From Actinomycetota bacterium (lineage in GTDB: Bacteria > Actinomycetota > Acidimicrobiia > Acidimicrobiales > Ilumatobacteraceae): 64,000 nt of DNA. The translations under genes were made by a program, and so were the position numbers. Each line of letters begins with the position of its first letter. The first letter of the stretch is position 1. The stretch lies in assembly GCA_030645495.1 (NCBI GenBank), contig JAUSLV010000033.1, forward strand, positions 310,001 through 374,000, written 5' to 3'. The notes beneath the pieces are model-generated. The model saw only the letters and a program-made list of their open reading frames with translations, had not been told where the DNA came from and did not search any database. This document shows, in pieces, positions 52,413-61,124 of this stretch.

Positions 52413-53306
52413 CTACTTGCCCAGTTCGAAACGCAAGGCCGCGTCCAACGTCGTGTGCTGGAACGAGTAGCCCGAGGCCCGCAACGCGCCGGGCAGCACC
52501 TTCTGGCCGGTGTACAGCAGCGCATCGGCGAGCTCGCCGCCCAGCAGCAGCGCCGGCCCGAACCGCGGCACGGGCAGCAGCGTGGGCCGGTGCAGCACAC
52601 CACCCAGCACCTTCGTGAACTCGGCGTTGGTCACCGGCGCGGGCGCCGTGAGGTTCACCGGGCCGCGCACGTCGTGCGTCAGCAGGTGGCGGATCGCCCC
52701 CACTTCGTCGGCCAACGAGATCCAGCTCTGCCACTGCTTGCCGTTACCGAACTTGCCGCCGGCGAACAACTTGAACAGCGGCAGCATCTTCTTCAGTGCG
52801 CCGCCCTTGGGGGTCAGCACGATGCCGGTGCGCAGGTGCACAACTCGCACGCCAGCGGCGGCCGCCGGCGCTGTGGCGGCCTCCCACTGCACGCACACGT
52901 CGGCCAGGAAGCCGGTGCCCGCAGGCGACGACTCGTCGAGGTCGCGCCCGTCGCTGGCGCCGTAGATGCCGATCGCCGAGCCGCTGAGCAGCACCTTCGG
53001 CGGGTTCGCGCTCGCCGCGATGGTGGTGGCCAACAACGTGGTGGACTTCACCCGGCTGTCGATCAGCTCACGCTTGTAGTCGTCGGTCCAGCGGTGGTCG
53101 CCGATGCCCGCGCCGGCGAGATGCACCACCGCGTCGGCACCGTCGAGTGCGTCGGCCGCGAGCACGCCGTTGGTCGGATCCCACCGGATCTCACCCGCAC
53201 CGGCCGGCCGGCGAACCAACGCGACCACCTCGTGGCCGTCGGATCGTAGTGACGCGCCGAGCGCGGTGCCGATGAGGCCCGAGGCCCCGGAGATGATGAC
53301 TCGCAT
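52413..53306 (-). CDS. TIGR01777 family epimerase (YfcH/SDR39U1-like)
   Basis: 297 residues. MRVIISGASGLIGTALGASLRSDGHEVVALVRR is an NADP-type Rossmann start, WDPTNG and DAVVHLAGAGIGDHRWTDDYKRELIDSRVKST are hallmarks of the TIGR01777 atypical SDR group, and the DUF1731 C-terminal region (ADALLYTGQKVLPGALRASGYSFQHTTLDAALR) is complete. The biochemical role is unknown in most species. Its stop abuts the stop of the convergent VOC gene. Confidence 0.93.
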   Translation of the reverse strand: MRVIISGASGLIGTALGASLRSDGHEVVALVRRPAGAGEIRWDPTNGVLAADALDGADAVVHLAGAGIGDHRWTDDYKRELIDSRVKSTTLLATTIAASANPPKVLLSGSAIGIYGASDGRDLDESSPAGTGFLADVCVQWEAATAPAAAAGVRVVHLRTGIVLTPKGGALKKMLPLFKLFAGGKFGNGKQWQSWISLADEVGAIRHLLTHDVRGPVNLTAPAPVTNAEFTKVLGGVLHRPTLLPVPRFGPALLLGGELADALLYTGQKVLPGALRASGYSFQHTTLDAALRFELGK

Positions 53307-53334
53307 GCGAGGGGCAACCGAGCGCCGAAGGGGG

Positions 53335-55209
53335 TTATTCCGTTCGGTCGTCGGCCACCTGGTCGATGTGCACCGGCACGCTGACCACCACCGTGTCGGG
53401 GCGATACAGCAGGCGGGCCTTGAGCGCGAGCGCCGACTGGTTGTGCAGCCACTGGGCCGACACCTTCGTCACCGACTCGGGGATCACGACCGTGATGACG
53501 TCGTCGCGGTTGTCCTCGCTGATCTCGTCGAGGAACGTCATCACCGGGCGAGTGAGTTCGCGGTACGGCGACGACACCGTGTGCAGTTCGATGGCGATGT
53601 CGTGCTCGTCCCACTGCGCGTGCAGCAGGCGCTCTTCCTCGGGGTCTTGCACCACGGAGAGCGCGATGATCCGCTCGGGCGACAGGCTGCGGGCGTAGGC
53701 GATCGCATCGAGCACGCCACGGTTCACCTTGCCCACCAGCACCACCACGTAGTGCGTGCGGCGCGGCGCCTTGTAGCCCACCGGCACCACGAGCGCCCGC
53801 TTCACCCGCCGGTAGTGCTTGCCGATCGAATAGAAGAACAACACCATGATCGGGATGAGGACGGCAGGGATCCAGGCGCCCTGGGTGAACTTCGAGACCA
53901 CCACGATCACGGCGATGATGCCGGTGGTGACGGCGCCGATGGCGTTGATCGTGAGGCTCATTCGCCAGCGAGGTTCCCTGAGGCGCAGGTGGTGCACCAC
54001 CATGCCCGTTTGGCTGAACGTGAAGCCGGTGAACACGCCGAACGCGTAGAGCGGGATGAGGGCGGAGATCTCGCCCTTGAAGATCACGATCAACACGCTC
54101 GCCACGGCGGCGAGGAAGATCACGCCGTTGGAGAACACCAACCGGTCGCCGCGGTTGGCGAACTGGTGCGGCAGGAAGCCATCCTTGGCGATGATGCTGG
54201 ACAGGCGGGGGAAGTCGGCGTAGGCCGTGTTGGCCGCCAGGATCAAGATCGCGAACGTGCTGATCTGCATGATCCAGAACGGAAGGCCTCGACCGTTGAA
54301 CACCTGCTCGGCCATCAAGGCGATACCGGTGGGGTCGTTGTCGCCGCGGTACGGCTTGAGGTGCGCGGCCAACACGGAGATGCCCACGAAACACGTGCCG
54401 AGGATGCCGCCCATCCACATCAGCGTGTGAGCAGCGTTGTGGCTTTCGGGCTTCTTGAACGCGGGCACGCCGTTCGACACGGCCTCCACGCCCGAGAGCG
54501 CAACCGCGCCGGAGGAGAACGCACGCAGCAGCACCATCACGCCGATTGCGGCGGTGCCCTCAGCGTGTGCGCGTGCCTCTTCGCTCACCTTCGCGGGGTC
54601 GATCTCGCTGATGTTCTTGAGGATGAACACGCGCACGAGGCCGACGGTGATGAGGGTGACCAGCGAGATGACGTAGATGTACGTGGGCGGAGCGAACAGC
54701 GCGCCGGATTCCTTCAGGCCGCGCAGGTTGGCCAACGTCATCAGCAGGATGCACGTGAGGCACAACGGCACGGTCCAGGAGTGTCCGAACTCGAACGCCG
54801 AGCGCATCGCCAGCACGCCGCCGGCCACCGACACGGCGACAGTGAGGATGTAGTCCACCAACAGCGACGAGCCGGCGATGAGCGCCGGCACATCACCGAG
54901 GTTCTCCTTGCTGACGATGTAGCTGCCGCCGCCGCTGGGGTAGGCGAAGATCGTCTGCCGATAGCTGGTGATCACGATCACCAGCAGCACAGCGACGATG
55001 ATCGCGATCGGTACCAGCTTGGTGAAGGCAGCCGCACCGGCGCCCGCACCCAGCAGCACGATCAGGATTTCGTCAGTGGCATACGCCGTGGACGAGACCG
55101 CGTCGCTGGCGAAGACCGGCAGGGCCACCTTCTTGCTGAGTCGCTGGTGTCCTTCGTCGGCCGAAGCGATCGGACGGCCGATGATGAGACGCTTGAACGA
55201 TTGGAACAT
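53335..55209 (-). CDS. APC-superfamily permease, KimA-like potassium importer
   Basis: 624 residues from the ATG before FQSFKRLIIGRPIA, with TAGGCT 10 bases upstream. The start KRLIIGRP ... KKVALPVFASDAVSSTAYATDEIL matches the KimA/YdaO group; twelve membrane helices follow and a cytoplasmic C-terminal domain of about 170 residues begins near HYVVVLVGKVNRGVLDAIAYARSL. In Bacillus, KimA takes up K+ with H+ and is shut by c-di-AMP. The two divergent TrkA-type genes support a K+ role; the arrangement parallels Rv2690c-ceoB-ceoC in Mycobacterium tuberculosis. An amino-acid permease is the alternative. Confidence 0.85.
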   Translation of the reverse strand: MFQSFKRLIIGRPIASADEGHQRLSKKVALPVFASDAVSSTAYATDEILIVLLGAGAGAAAFTKLVPIAIIVAVLLVIVITSYRQTIFAYPSGGGSYIVSKENLGDVPALIAGSSLLVDYILTVAVSVAGGVLAMRSAFEFGHSWTVPLCLTCILLMTLANLRGLKESGALFAPPTYIYVISLVTLITVGLVRVFILKNISEIDPAKVSEEARAHAEGTAAIGVMVLLRAFSSGAVALSGVEAVSNGVPAFKKPESHNAAHTLMWMGGILGTCFVGISVLAAHLKPYRGDNDPTGIALMAEQVFNGRGLPFWIMQISTFAILILAANTAYADFPRLSSIIAKDGFLPHQFANRGDRLVFSNGVIFLAAVASVLIVIFKGEISALIPLYAFGVFTGFTFSQTGMVVHHLRLREPRWRMSLTINAIGAVTTGIIAVIVVVSKFTQGAWIPAVLIPIMVLFFYSIGKHYRRVKRALVVPVGYKAPRRTHYVVVLVGKVNRGVLDAIAYARSLSPERIIALSVVQDPEEERLLHAQWDEHDIAIELHTVSSPYRELTRPVMTFLDEISEDNRDDVITVVIPESVTKVSAQWLHNQSALALKARLLYRPDTVVVSVPVHIDQVADDRTE

Positions 55210-55219
55210 ATGAATTGCG

Positions 55220-55225
55220 AGCCTA
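55220..55225 (-). promoter_or_regulatory. -10 box of the permease gene (leaderless)
   Basis: TAGGCT on the minus strand, 10 bases before the ATG at 55209. A plus-strand TACAGT (55234-55239) facing ceoB lies only 8 bases away, so the two promoters must overlap. Confidence 0.4.
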
Positions 55226-55301
55226 TGTCCGGTTACAGTGCCAAGCTGCAATGCGGTTGCCGTCGCACCCCACGGAGGGATGCCGGCGAGGAGGAACCAT
55301 C

Positions 55302-55967
55302 GTGCATGTCGTGATCGTGGGTTGCGGGCGAGTCGGCTCGTCGCTGGCCCGCAACCTCGTCGGTGAGGGGCACACCGTTGCCATCATCGACCGCAAGCCG
55401 GCCGCGTTCGAACGCCTCGGCACCGACTTCACCGGGCAAGTGCTCACGGGTATCGGTTTCGACCGCGACCTGCTGGTGGAGGCAGGCATCGAGCGCGCCG
55501 TCGCGGTTGCCGCCGTCACCAACGGCGACAACTCCAACATCCTCGTGGCCCGCGTCGCTCGCGAAACCTTCGGCATCGAGCGCGTCGTCGCTCGCATCTA
55601 CGACCCGCAGCGGGCAGCGGTGTACCAGCGGCTGGGCATCGCCACCGTGGCGCCGGCACTCTGGACCACCGAGCGTGTGCTGCGGCGCCTCGTACCCGAT
55701 GCGCCGGCAGTCGAGTGGGTCGATCCCAGCGCCCAGGTGTCGTTGGTCGAGAAGTCGTTCGGCCTGGCGTGGGCCGGGCATCTCCTGGCCGAGGTGGAGA
55801 GCGCCAACGTGCGCGTCGTGGCGATCAGTCGTCTCGGCACCGCGATGCTGCCCACCCCCGAGCTCGTGGTGCAGGAAGGCGACGTCGTATACCTCGCCGT
55901 CGCCAGCGACGCGATCGCGCATCTCGACGCACTGACCCTCGAACCGCCCGCCGGCGCGAGCCACTAG
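55302..55967 (+). CDS. ceoB: TrkA-N/TrkA-C potassium uptake regulator (CeoB-like)
   Basis: 221 residues from the GTG with GAGGAGG 8 bases upstream. MHVVIVGCGRVGSSLARNLVGEGHTVAIIDRK is the RCK NAD-binding motif with its acidic end, followed by TGIGFDRDLLVEAGIERA and VVARIYDPQRA; a TrkA-C lobe ends the chain (LPTPELVVQEGDVVYLAVA). It binds NAD(H)/ATP and gates a K+ transporter. Nine bases separate it from ceoC. ceoB and ceoC are the mycobacterial names for this pair. Confidence 0.9.
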   Translation: MHVVIVGCGRVGSSLARNLVGEGHTVAIIDRKPAAFERLGTDFTGQVLTGIGFDRDLLVEAGIERAVAVAAVTNGDNSNILVARVARETFGIERVVARIYDPQRAAVYQRLGIATVAPALWTTERVLRRLVPDAPAVEWVDPSAQVSLVEKSFGLAWAGHLLAEVESANVRVVAISRLGTAMLPTPELVVQEGDVVYLAVASDAIAHLDALTLEPPAGASH

Positions 55968-55976
55968 GAGCCACTC

Positions 55977-56639
55977 ATGATCGTCGTCATTGCAGGTGGA
56001 GGAAGTGTCGGCCGGTTCATCGCCGAGCAGTTGGTGAACAGTGGGCATCAGGTCACGATCGTCGACAACGACGCTCGCGTGTTCACGCAGTACGCCAGCA
56101 CCATCCCCGGTGCCACGTGGCTGCGCGGCGACGCGTGCGACTTCAGCACGCTGAAGACCGCCGGGTTGGAGCACGCCGACGTGGTGGCGGCGGTCACCGG
56201 CGACGACGAGGACAACCTCGTCGTGTCGCTGCTGGCCAAGCAGGAATTCGCCGTGCCGCGCGTGGTGGCCCGCGTGAACAACCCGAAGAACGAGTGGATG
56301 TTCAACGAGACCTGGGGCGTCGACGTATCGGTCAGCACGCCGCACCTCATCACCGGCCTGGTGGAAGAAGCGGTGTCGGTCGGCTCGTTCGTGCGCCTGC
56401 TGTCGTTCGGTGGTGGCAAGGCCAAGCTTGCGGAGGTGACGCTGGCGGAGGGGTCTCCCGCTGCCGACAAGGAGATCGTCGAGCTCGGCTTCCCGCGTGA
56501 CACCACCGTGGTGGCGGTGCTGCGCGACGACAAGGTGATCATGCCGCGCGGCGACACCATCCTGCGCGTGGGCGACGAGGTGTTGATCCTCGTCACCGCC
56601 GACAGCGAAGACGCGGCCCGCGCGATTCTGGTGGGCTGA
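55977..56639 (+). CDS. ceoC: TrkA-N/TrkA-C potassium uptake regulator (CeoC-like)
   Basis: 220 residues. MIVVIAGGGSVGRFIAEQLVNSGHQVTIVDND, RGDACDFSTLKTAGLEHADVVAAVTGDDEDNLVVSLLAK and RVNNPKNEWMF form the RCK_N lobe; VELGFPRDTTVVAVLRDDKVIMPRGDTILRVGDEVLILV the RCK_C lobe. Paralogue and probable partner of CeoB. Convergent with the OB-fold gene. Confidence 0.92.
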   Translation: MIVVIAGGGSVGRFIAEQLVNSGHQVTIVDNDARVFTQYASTIPGATWLRGDACDFSTLKTAGLEHADVVAAVTGDDEDNLVVSLLAKQEFAVPRVVARVNNPKNEWMFNETWGVDVSVSTPHLITGLVEEAVSVGSFVRLLSFGGGKAKLAEVTLAEGSPAADKEIVELGFPRDTTVVAVLRDDKVIMPRGDTILRVGDEVLILVTADSEDAARAILVG

Positions 56640-56654
56640 CCCCCGGCTGCCGCC

Positions 56655-57011
56655 CTAGCGCGGCAGCAGCGTGTACGCCGGGTTCAACATCACCAAGCGG
56701 CCGCGCTCGGCGCGCGGCACACCTTCCAGCACGACCGCCCGGTGGTGATCGATGCCGGCCAGGTGGCGACGACCGGTGAACACCGCGACCGCCGTACCCG
56801 TGCCGTCGCTGATCGTGAACTCGAACGATGGCACGCCCGAGCGCGGCGTGAGGCGACTGCGGGTGACTTCGCCGCTGATGCGCACCAGCGAGCGTGGCTG
56901 GATGTCGCCGATCTTGGTGACGGCGAGCGCGGCGAACCGGTCTTGGCGACGCTCGGCATCGATCTGGTCGACCGACACGGTGAGGCGTTTGGCGAGGTCA
57001 CGAAGGCCCAT
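56655..57011 (-). CDS. OB-fold nucleic-acid-binding protein (Rv2694c-like)
   Basis: 118 residues. After a helical N-terminus (MGLRDLAKRLTVSVDQIDAERRQ) comes an OB barrel: SLVRISGEVTRSRLTPRSGVPSFEFTISDGTGTAVAVFTGRRHLAGI, then GRLVMLNPAYTLL. In actinobacteria such a protein is a fixed neighbour of ceoBC (for example Rv2694c); the role is not known but it may bind ssDNA or tRNA. TAGCAT 7 bases before the ATG makes it leaderless; the long frame upstream belongs to another phase. Confidence 0.88.
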   Translation of the reverse strand: MGLRDLAKRLTVSVDQIDAERRQDRFAALAVTKIGDIQPRSLVRISGEVTRSRLTPRSGVPSFEFTISDGTGTAVAVFTGRRHLAGIDHHRAVVLEGVPRAERGRLVMLNPAYTLLPR

Positions 57012-57018
57012 GTGGCCG

Positions 57019-57024
57019 ATGCTA
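57019..57024 (-). promoter_or_regulatory. -10 box of the OB-fold gene (leaderless)
   Basis: TAGCAT on the minus strand, 7 bases before the ATG at 57011, in the 17-base gap after the secreted-protein stop. Confidence 0.45.
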
Positions 57025-57028
57025 ACGC

Positions 57029-58039
57029 TCAGCCGTGCGTGTTCACCGATGACAACTCGCCGGTGGGGAACTGGGTGGCAGCACTCGTCCAGACGTAGTT
57101 GGGCAGGCGTTCGGTGAAGCCGTTCGCCCAGAACAGCACTCGATAGGTGATGCGGGCCTCGATCGTCACGCTGCCCGGGCCGGGCGGTGTCCACATGCAC
57201 GCGCCGTTGACGCCGGGCGTGGCATGGTCGGGCAGCGTCGGGAAGGCCGGCAGCGCGACCGCGTCGGACGAGGGTGTGACGCCCGACGGCACACACGGCA
57301 CGATGCCGTCGAACGCCGGTGAGGGCTCGGCCGGGTCGGGGGTGAACACCACGTGGAAGTCGAGCGCCAGCGGCGTCACGTACAAGTACATCAGCCAGCC
57401 GCGCCACGACTCGGAGTTCGACTGGTGCGGCCGCCACGCGCCGGGGTTGATGGCCAGCCACGCCGGGTAGCGGGTGACCAACCCGCCCCACCGGTCGACC
57501 ACCGGGTTGCGGAACACCGTCGGCTGTGTGAGCTGCAGCTTGTTGTAGAGCCTCGTGAGGCGGCTGTGTGGGTCGATCATCGAGTCGTGCGGGTACACCA
57601 GCAAGTAGCTGATGAGATGCGCGTTGCTGTCGCAGAACACCATGAACTGCCGGAACGCAGTGGAGAGCGCGCCGCGACTGACCCCGGGGTTCACCGCCGG
57701 CTCCTCGCCGAAACTGGCGATCGTGGTCTCGACGAAGATCCAGCGGCGGCTGTACACCGTCTGCCCGCCGGTGTAGTGCTGCCCGTCCGATGCCACCCCC
57801 GACCCCCCGGCGACGAACGAACACGCCTGCCCGCTCCCACCCGTGGTGGCGAACAGCGAACTCGTCGGAATCGTCGTGTACCGCGCCAACCCTCCCGTGG
57901 TGTTCCGAATGTCCACCGACCGAGCCCCCGGCACATGAATCGGTGGGTCCGCCGGCTCGTTCGATCCAGCGGCAGAGACTGGTGAACAGTGAAGGAGGAA
58001 AGCGATAAGGGTCGTACCGGCTGTACGTCTCAGAAGCAT
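57029..58039 (-). CDS. Secreted protein of unknown function
   Basis: 336 residues with a signal peptide (MLLRRTAGTTLIAFLLHCSPVSAAG). The rest is Trp-, Pro- and Ser-rich and probably beta-structured; paired cysteines near ACSFV/VFCDSN and VPCVP/NGACMW may form disulfides. No family is recognised. The start overlaps the end of the upstream lipoprotein gene by 10 bases, so they are co-transcribed. GC-rich, Pro-rich codon use like its neighbours. Confidence 0.75.
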   Translation of the reverse strand: MLLRRTAGTTLIAFLLHCSPVSAAGSNEPADPPIHVPGARSVDIRNTTGGLARYTTIPTSSLFATTGGSGQACSFVAGGSGVASDGQHYTGGQTVYSRRWIFVETTIASFGEEPAVNPGVSRGALSTAFRQFMVFCDSNAHLISYLLVYPHDSMIDPHSRLTRLYNKLQLTQPTVFRNPVVDRWGGLVTRYPAWLAINPGAWRPHQSNSESWRGWLMYLYVTPLALDFHVVFTPDPAEPSPAFDGIVPCVPSGVTPSSDAVALPAFPTLPDHATPGVNGACMWTPPGPGSVTIEARITYRVLFWANGFTERLPNYVWTSAATQFPTGELSSVNTHG

Positions 58040-58779
58040 GCGTCCGGCTGCTTTCCGACCTGCTCAATGACCCATCCTTCTGCCGTAGACAACAGCCTCA
58101 TACCGATTCCACTTGGGACGACGCCAGGCGTGGAGCCGGCAGCAAGAGATCCGTCAGGCAGCCTGAAGACGCCACCGTCGAGCACACAATCGAAGACGAT
58201 GGCGGTGGCATCGGAACGGTCCTCGCCTAGGACCACGGGCCGGAGTACGACGCCAACATCAAGATCGCCAACTTGACCCTGCGCTCGCCGCCCTTCGAGG
58301 TTCACTCGGTACTGCTCGCCGCCGTCGGCGTAGTAGCGCGTCCAACCTTCGAGATCCAGGTCGATCGGGTCGGTGGTGATGGCGGTGAAGTACGTGAGTC
58401 GGGCCATGAGGTAGGCCTCGATGACGGGGACGTCGTCGTCGTTCAGCACCCAGGTGATGCCGTGTTCGATGTCTTCCTCGATGGGGAGGTAGACCCACAG
58501 CCCGGGCATCAGCAGGTACACCAGGCCGGGGTCGGTGACGCCGGGTGCCGAGTCGACGAGTGTCCACGGGCCGTCGGCGGCGAGCGACACCGCGCCGTCG
58601 GGCACGGTGGCCGCGACGGTGGTGGTGCTGGCCTCGCTGGCAACCGTGGTGGTGCTGGCCGGCACCGAGGCGGTGGACACCACCGTGTCGAGCGTGGCGG
58701 GTGCGGCATTGCCGCCCGAGTCGCAGGCCGCCAGCAGCCCGGCGACGAGCACGAGCGCTGTTCGAGTGATTGGTCGCAT
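58030..58779 (-). CDS. Lipoprotein of unknown function
   Basis: 249 residues from the ATG at 58779, which has GGAGG upstream. MRPITRTALVLVAGLLAAC is a lipoprotein signal (lipobox LLAAC), followed by a Thr/Ser/Val linker of about 50 residues and a folded domain (DGPWTLVDSAPGVTDPGLVYLLMPGLWVYLP and on to the C-terminal Cys). Unknown family. Forms an operon with the secreted protein behind it; they may act together at the cell surface. Confidence 0.8.
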   Translation of the reverse strand: MRPITRTALVLVAGLLAACDSGGNAAPATLDTVVSTASVPASTTTVASEASTTTVAATVPDGAVSLAADGPWTLVDSAPGVTDPGLVYLLMPGLWVYLPIEEDIEHGITWVLNDDDVPVIEAYLMARLTYFTAITTDPIDLDLEGWTRYYADGGEQYRVNLEGRRAQGQVGDLDVGVVLRPVVLGEDRSDATAIVFDCVLDGGVFRLPDGSLAAGSTPGVVPSGIGMRLLSTAEGWVIEQVGKQPDACF

Positions 58780-58839
58780 CAGGTGCCTCCAGAAGTGCCG
58801 CCTCCGGCGAGGCGTGCCACCTCCACTGGGCACACCGAA

Positions 58840-58852
58840 CCGGACCTTCCGG
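58840..58852. terminator. Weak hairpin next to an AT-rich stretch
   Basis: CCGGA-CCT-TCCGG with CGAATTATTAA on its right side. It could end transcripts on either strand, but the stem is short. Confidence 0.25.
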
Positions 58853-58859
58853 CGAATTA

Positions 58860-58922
58860 TTAACCGAACAGGTCGTCAGGTATCCAGTCCCAGCGCGCGA
58901 TCTTGACGATCCCGTGAGTCAC
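58860..58922 (-). CDS. Possible 20-residue peptide
   Basis: GTG start overlapping the TGA of the upstream gene (GTGA); it reads 20 residues ending in RWDWIPDDLFG. The overlap is like that of real gene pairs here and the composition (WDW, PDD) is peculiar, but so short a frame may be chance. Confidence 0.25.
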   Translation of the reverse strand: MTHGIVKIARWDWIPDDLFG

Positions 58923-59806
58923 TGCAGCACCCACCCCTCCTCGTCGATGACCATGCAAGGATCGACGTGCGGCGGTAGCTCCGGCGCGAACCGGGCTGCC
59001 AGCGCGCCTGTCGCATCGAGCGTCGTCAGGTGTCGGGCGAGGGCCACCACCTGCTGCGCGTCCTTCACCTCGTGCACGGTGGCATCGAGATCGACGGTGC
59101 TCGGCCACACCTCGGCGAACACGATCGCGTCGTCGCGTCCCGCGCACGGGTCGCGGGTGAGGCCGGTCTCGAACGGCCACACGCTGGCTCGGGAGGCGAG
59201 CGCGGGGCAGTGGCGCAGCCGGTGCAGCACGGGAATGCCGGTGAGCACCTGGCTGCCCACGGCCCCGGCCCCCAGCAGTTGCCACGCCGGGAAGGGTCGG
59301 CGCCCGCTGATCGAGCGCAGCTGTTCCTCGGCGCGCCGCAACGCGAGTGGACCCTCGCCCGCGGGGCGGCGAGTGGTGAGGTGGGCCGAGGCACGGGCCG
59401 GGGGAACGCCCCAGAAGCGGTTGTCGCCGAGTCGGGCGTTGAGGTCGGCGGCCACCTGCCAGCGGTTGTTGCGGTTGCGCTCGTCGTCGGCGAGGTGCTC
59501 GGCGAGGTGTTGCCACACCGCTCGCCATGGCGGTGCGCCCACCAGGCCGACGGCGGCGGCGAACCCGGCCGGGTAGCCGAACGAGAAGTCGAAGCCCACG
59601 AGCACCCGACGCCCTTCGTGTGCCGTGAGCGCGGCCTCGATCTCCGTCGCGGCCGCGCCCCGGGTCGATATGTTGCGCGGCTGGGCGGCGTCGGGTCTGT
59701 CGGCATCGAGCTCGGCCACCCAGATCGAGTCGGCGCCCCGCTTGGGGGTGGAGTTGGCGCTCCAGTCGACGACCACGATCACGTCGAACAATCGGTCGTG
59801 GCGCAC
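58919..59806 (-). CDS. Conserved hypothetical protein, DUF429-like
   Basis: 295 residues, GTG start with TAGGTT 6 bases upstream. The N-terminus (DVIVVVDWSANSTPKRGADSIWVAE) and the VLVGFDFSFGYPAGFAAAVG segment look like an RNase H-like fold with a DWS start, as in DUF429-type proteins. NRFWGVPPARASAHLTTRRPAGEGPLALRRAE is a further motif region, and the C-terminal half has a conserved-looking GIPVLHRLRH. No function can be assigned. Confidence 0.7.
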   Translation of the reverse strand: MRHDRLFDVIVVVDWSANSTPKRGADSIWVAELDADRPDAAQPRNISTRGAAATEIEAALTAHEGRRVLVGFDFSFGYPAGFAAAVGLVGAPPWRAVWQHLAEHLADDERNRNNRWQVAADLNARLGDNRFWGVPPARASAHLTTRRPAGEGPLALRRAEEQLRSISGRRPFPAWQLLGAGAVGSQVLTGIPVLHRLRHCPALASRASVWPFETGLTRDPCAGRDDAIVFAEVWPSTVDLDATVHEVKDAQQVVALARHLTTLDATGALAARFAPELPPHVDPCMVIDEEGWVLQ

Positions 59807-59812
59807 GGTTCG

Positions 59813-59818
59813 AACCTA
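59813..59818 (-). promoter_or_regulatory. -10 box of the DUF429-like gene (leaderless)
   Basis: TAGGTT on the minus strand, 6 bases before the GTG at 59806. Confidence 0.4.
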
Positions 59819-59853
59819 GTTACCTTGTCACACCCTCGTGCTTGACTACGTAC

Positions 59854-61101
59854 ATGAGTTCGCTGCTCGTTCCCGATGTCGAGGCGGTGCGGGCGATGTC
59901 GCCTGCCCAGCTGGAGGCGTTGGCTCGCGAGCTCGATGGTGTGCGTCGGGAGGCCGAGTCGGCGTTGGCGACGTTGGTGCATCGGGTCGAAGAGACGGGC
60001 GCGTACCGGCGTGATGGGCATCGTGGTGTGCGGGCGTGGGGGATGGCGGCGTGCAATTGGTCGCTGCCCGAGTCGGCCCGGTTCGTGAAGGCAGGCCACC
60101 TGTTGGCCCGCTTCCCCTCGGCGTCGGGAATGGGTGTGGCCCAGTTGCAGGCGCTGGCGGCGGTGGCCGCGAACCCGCGAGTGTCACCTCACTTGGACGA
60201 AGCCGAGGGCTTGTTGGTGGGCCAAGCCGCGGTGCTGGACTTCTCCGACTACGCGTGCCTGTTGCGCGCATGGGAAGCCGCCGCCGACCCGGATGGCGCG
60301 CACGCCGATCACGAACGCGCCCATCGCGAACGCGAAGCCACGCTCTCCCAGGTGGGGGCGAAGGCGTACTTCAACGCGCAGGGCGGCGCGGTCGCTGGTG
60401 CACAGCTGAAAGAAGTGTTCGAGGCGTTCGTGCACACCGAGTTCCTGGCCGACTGGGAAGCCGGGGTAGCGATCCACGGCGAAGCGATGTCGGTGGCGTT
60501 GATGGCGCGCACCGAACGCCAGCGCCGGTTCGATGCGATGATGGCCGTGTTCGCCGCTGCCGCCGGCTCGGGTGTGCTCGCCAACTTCGAACCGATCGTC
60601 AACGTGCTGGTCGATCAGGCCACCTTCGAACACGCCCTGGTGAAAGCGTTGGGCGGGTCGCCCGAACCACTCGACCCCAGTGTGGCGCACCGCTGCGAAA
60701 CCGCCGACGGCGTGCAACTCGACCCGATCGATGTGCTGGTCGCCGCCGCGGTCGGCCACGTGCGCCGGGTCGTGCTCGACTCGGCCGGGGTGGTCGTCGA
60801 CTTGGGTCGCAAACAGCGGCTGTTCACCGGCCCGCTGCGCGACATTCTGCTGGCTCTGGCACGGCATTGCTTCGGGCCGGGCTGTCACCACCCACCACGC
60901 CAGGTCGACCACGTACTCCCGTTCTCGATTGCAGGGCCCACCGCCGCCTGGAACGGCGGCCCCGCCTGCGGGCACCACAACCGATGGCGCGCCACCCACG
61001 GCTACACCGTCGTGCGCGACCAACACGGCCACTGGCACCACTACCGCCCCGACGGCACCGAAGTCGGCTGGCGTGCGGCTGTGCCCATGGCCGGGGCGTG
61101 A
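59854..61101 (+). CDS. DUF222 / HNH endonuclease domain protein (13E12 type)
   Basis: 415 residues from the ATG (a TTG at 59842 is possible). Residues 10-290 are the helical DUF222 region (LEALARELDGVRREAESALATLVHRVEE, WGMAACNWSLPESARFVKAGHLLARFPS, GVAQLQALAAVAANPRV). The C-terminal HNH domain reads HCFGPGCHHPPRQVDHVLPFSIAGPTAAWNGGPACGHHNRWRATHGY with the DH, N and H positions and two Cys-containing knuckles of the fold. Such proteins are multi-copy in actinobacteria, sometimes with group II intron or mobile contexts; the role is unclear. It is not next to other mobile genes here. Confidence 0.9.
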   Translation: MSSLLVPDVEAVRAMSPAQLEALARELDGVRREAESALATLVHRVEETGAYRRDGHRGVRAWGMAACNWSLPESARFVKAGHLLARFPSASGMGVAQLQALAAVAANPRVSPHLDEAEGLLVGQAAVLDFSDYACLLRAWEAAADPDGAHADHERAHREREATLSQVGAKAYFNAQGGAVAGAQLKEVFEAFVHTEFLADWEAGVAIHGEAMSVALMARTERQRRFDAMMAVFAAAAGSGVLANFEPIVNVLVDQATFEHALVKALGGSPEPLDPSVAHRCETADGVQLDPIDVLVAAAVGHVRRVVLDSAGVVVDLGRKQRLFTGPLRDILLALARHCFGPGCHHPPRQVDHVLPFSIAGPTAAWNGGPACGHHNRWRATHGYTVVRDQHGHWHHYRPDGTEVGWRAAVPMAGA

Positions 61102-61111
61102 GGAGGGGGCG

Positions 61112-61117
61112 TACAGT
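61112..61117 (+). promoter_or_regulatory. -10 box of the DUF2277 gene (leaderless)
   Basis: TACAGT, 7 bases before the ATG at 61125. Confidence 0.4.
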
Positions 61118-61124
61118 CGGCCCC

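Noticed and set aside
53104-55314. 736-codon frame opposite the permease
   Set aside because: His/Asp/Glu-rich mirror frame of a membrane protein, no motifs.
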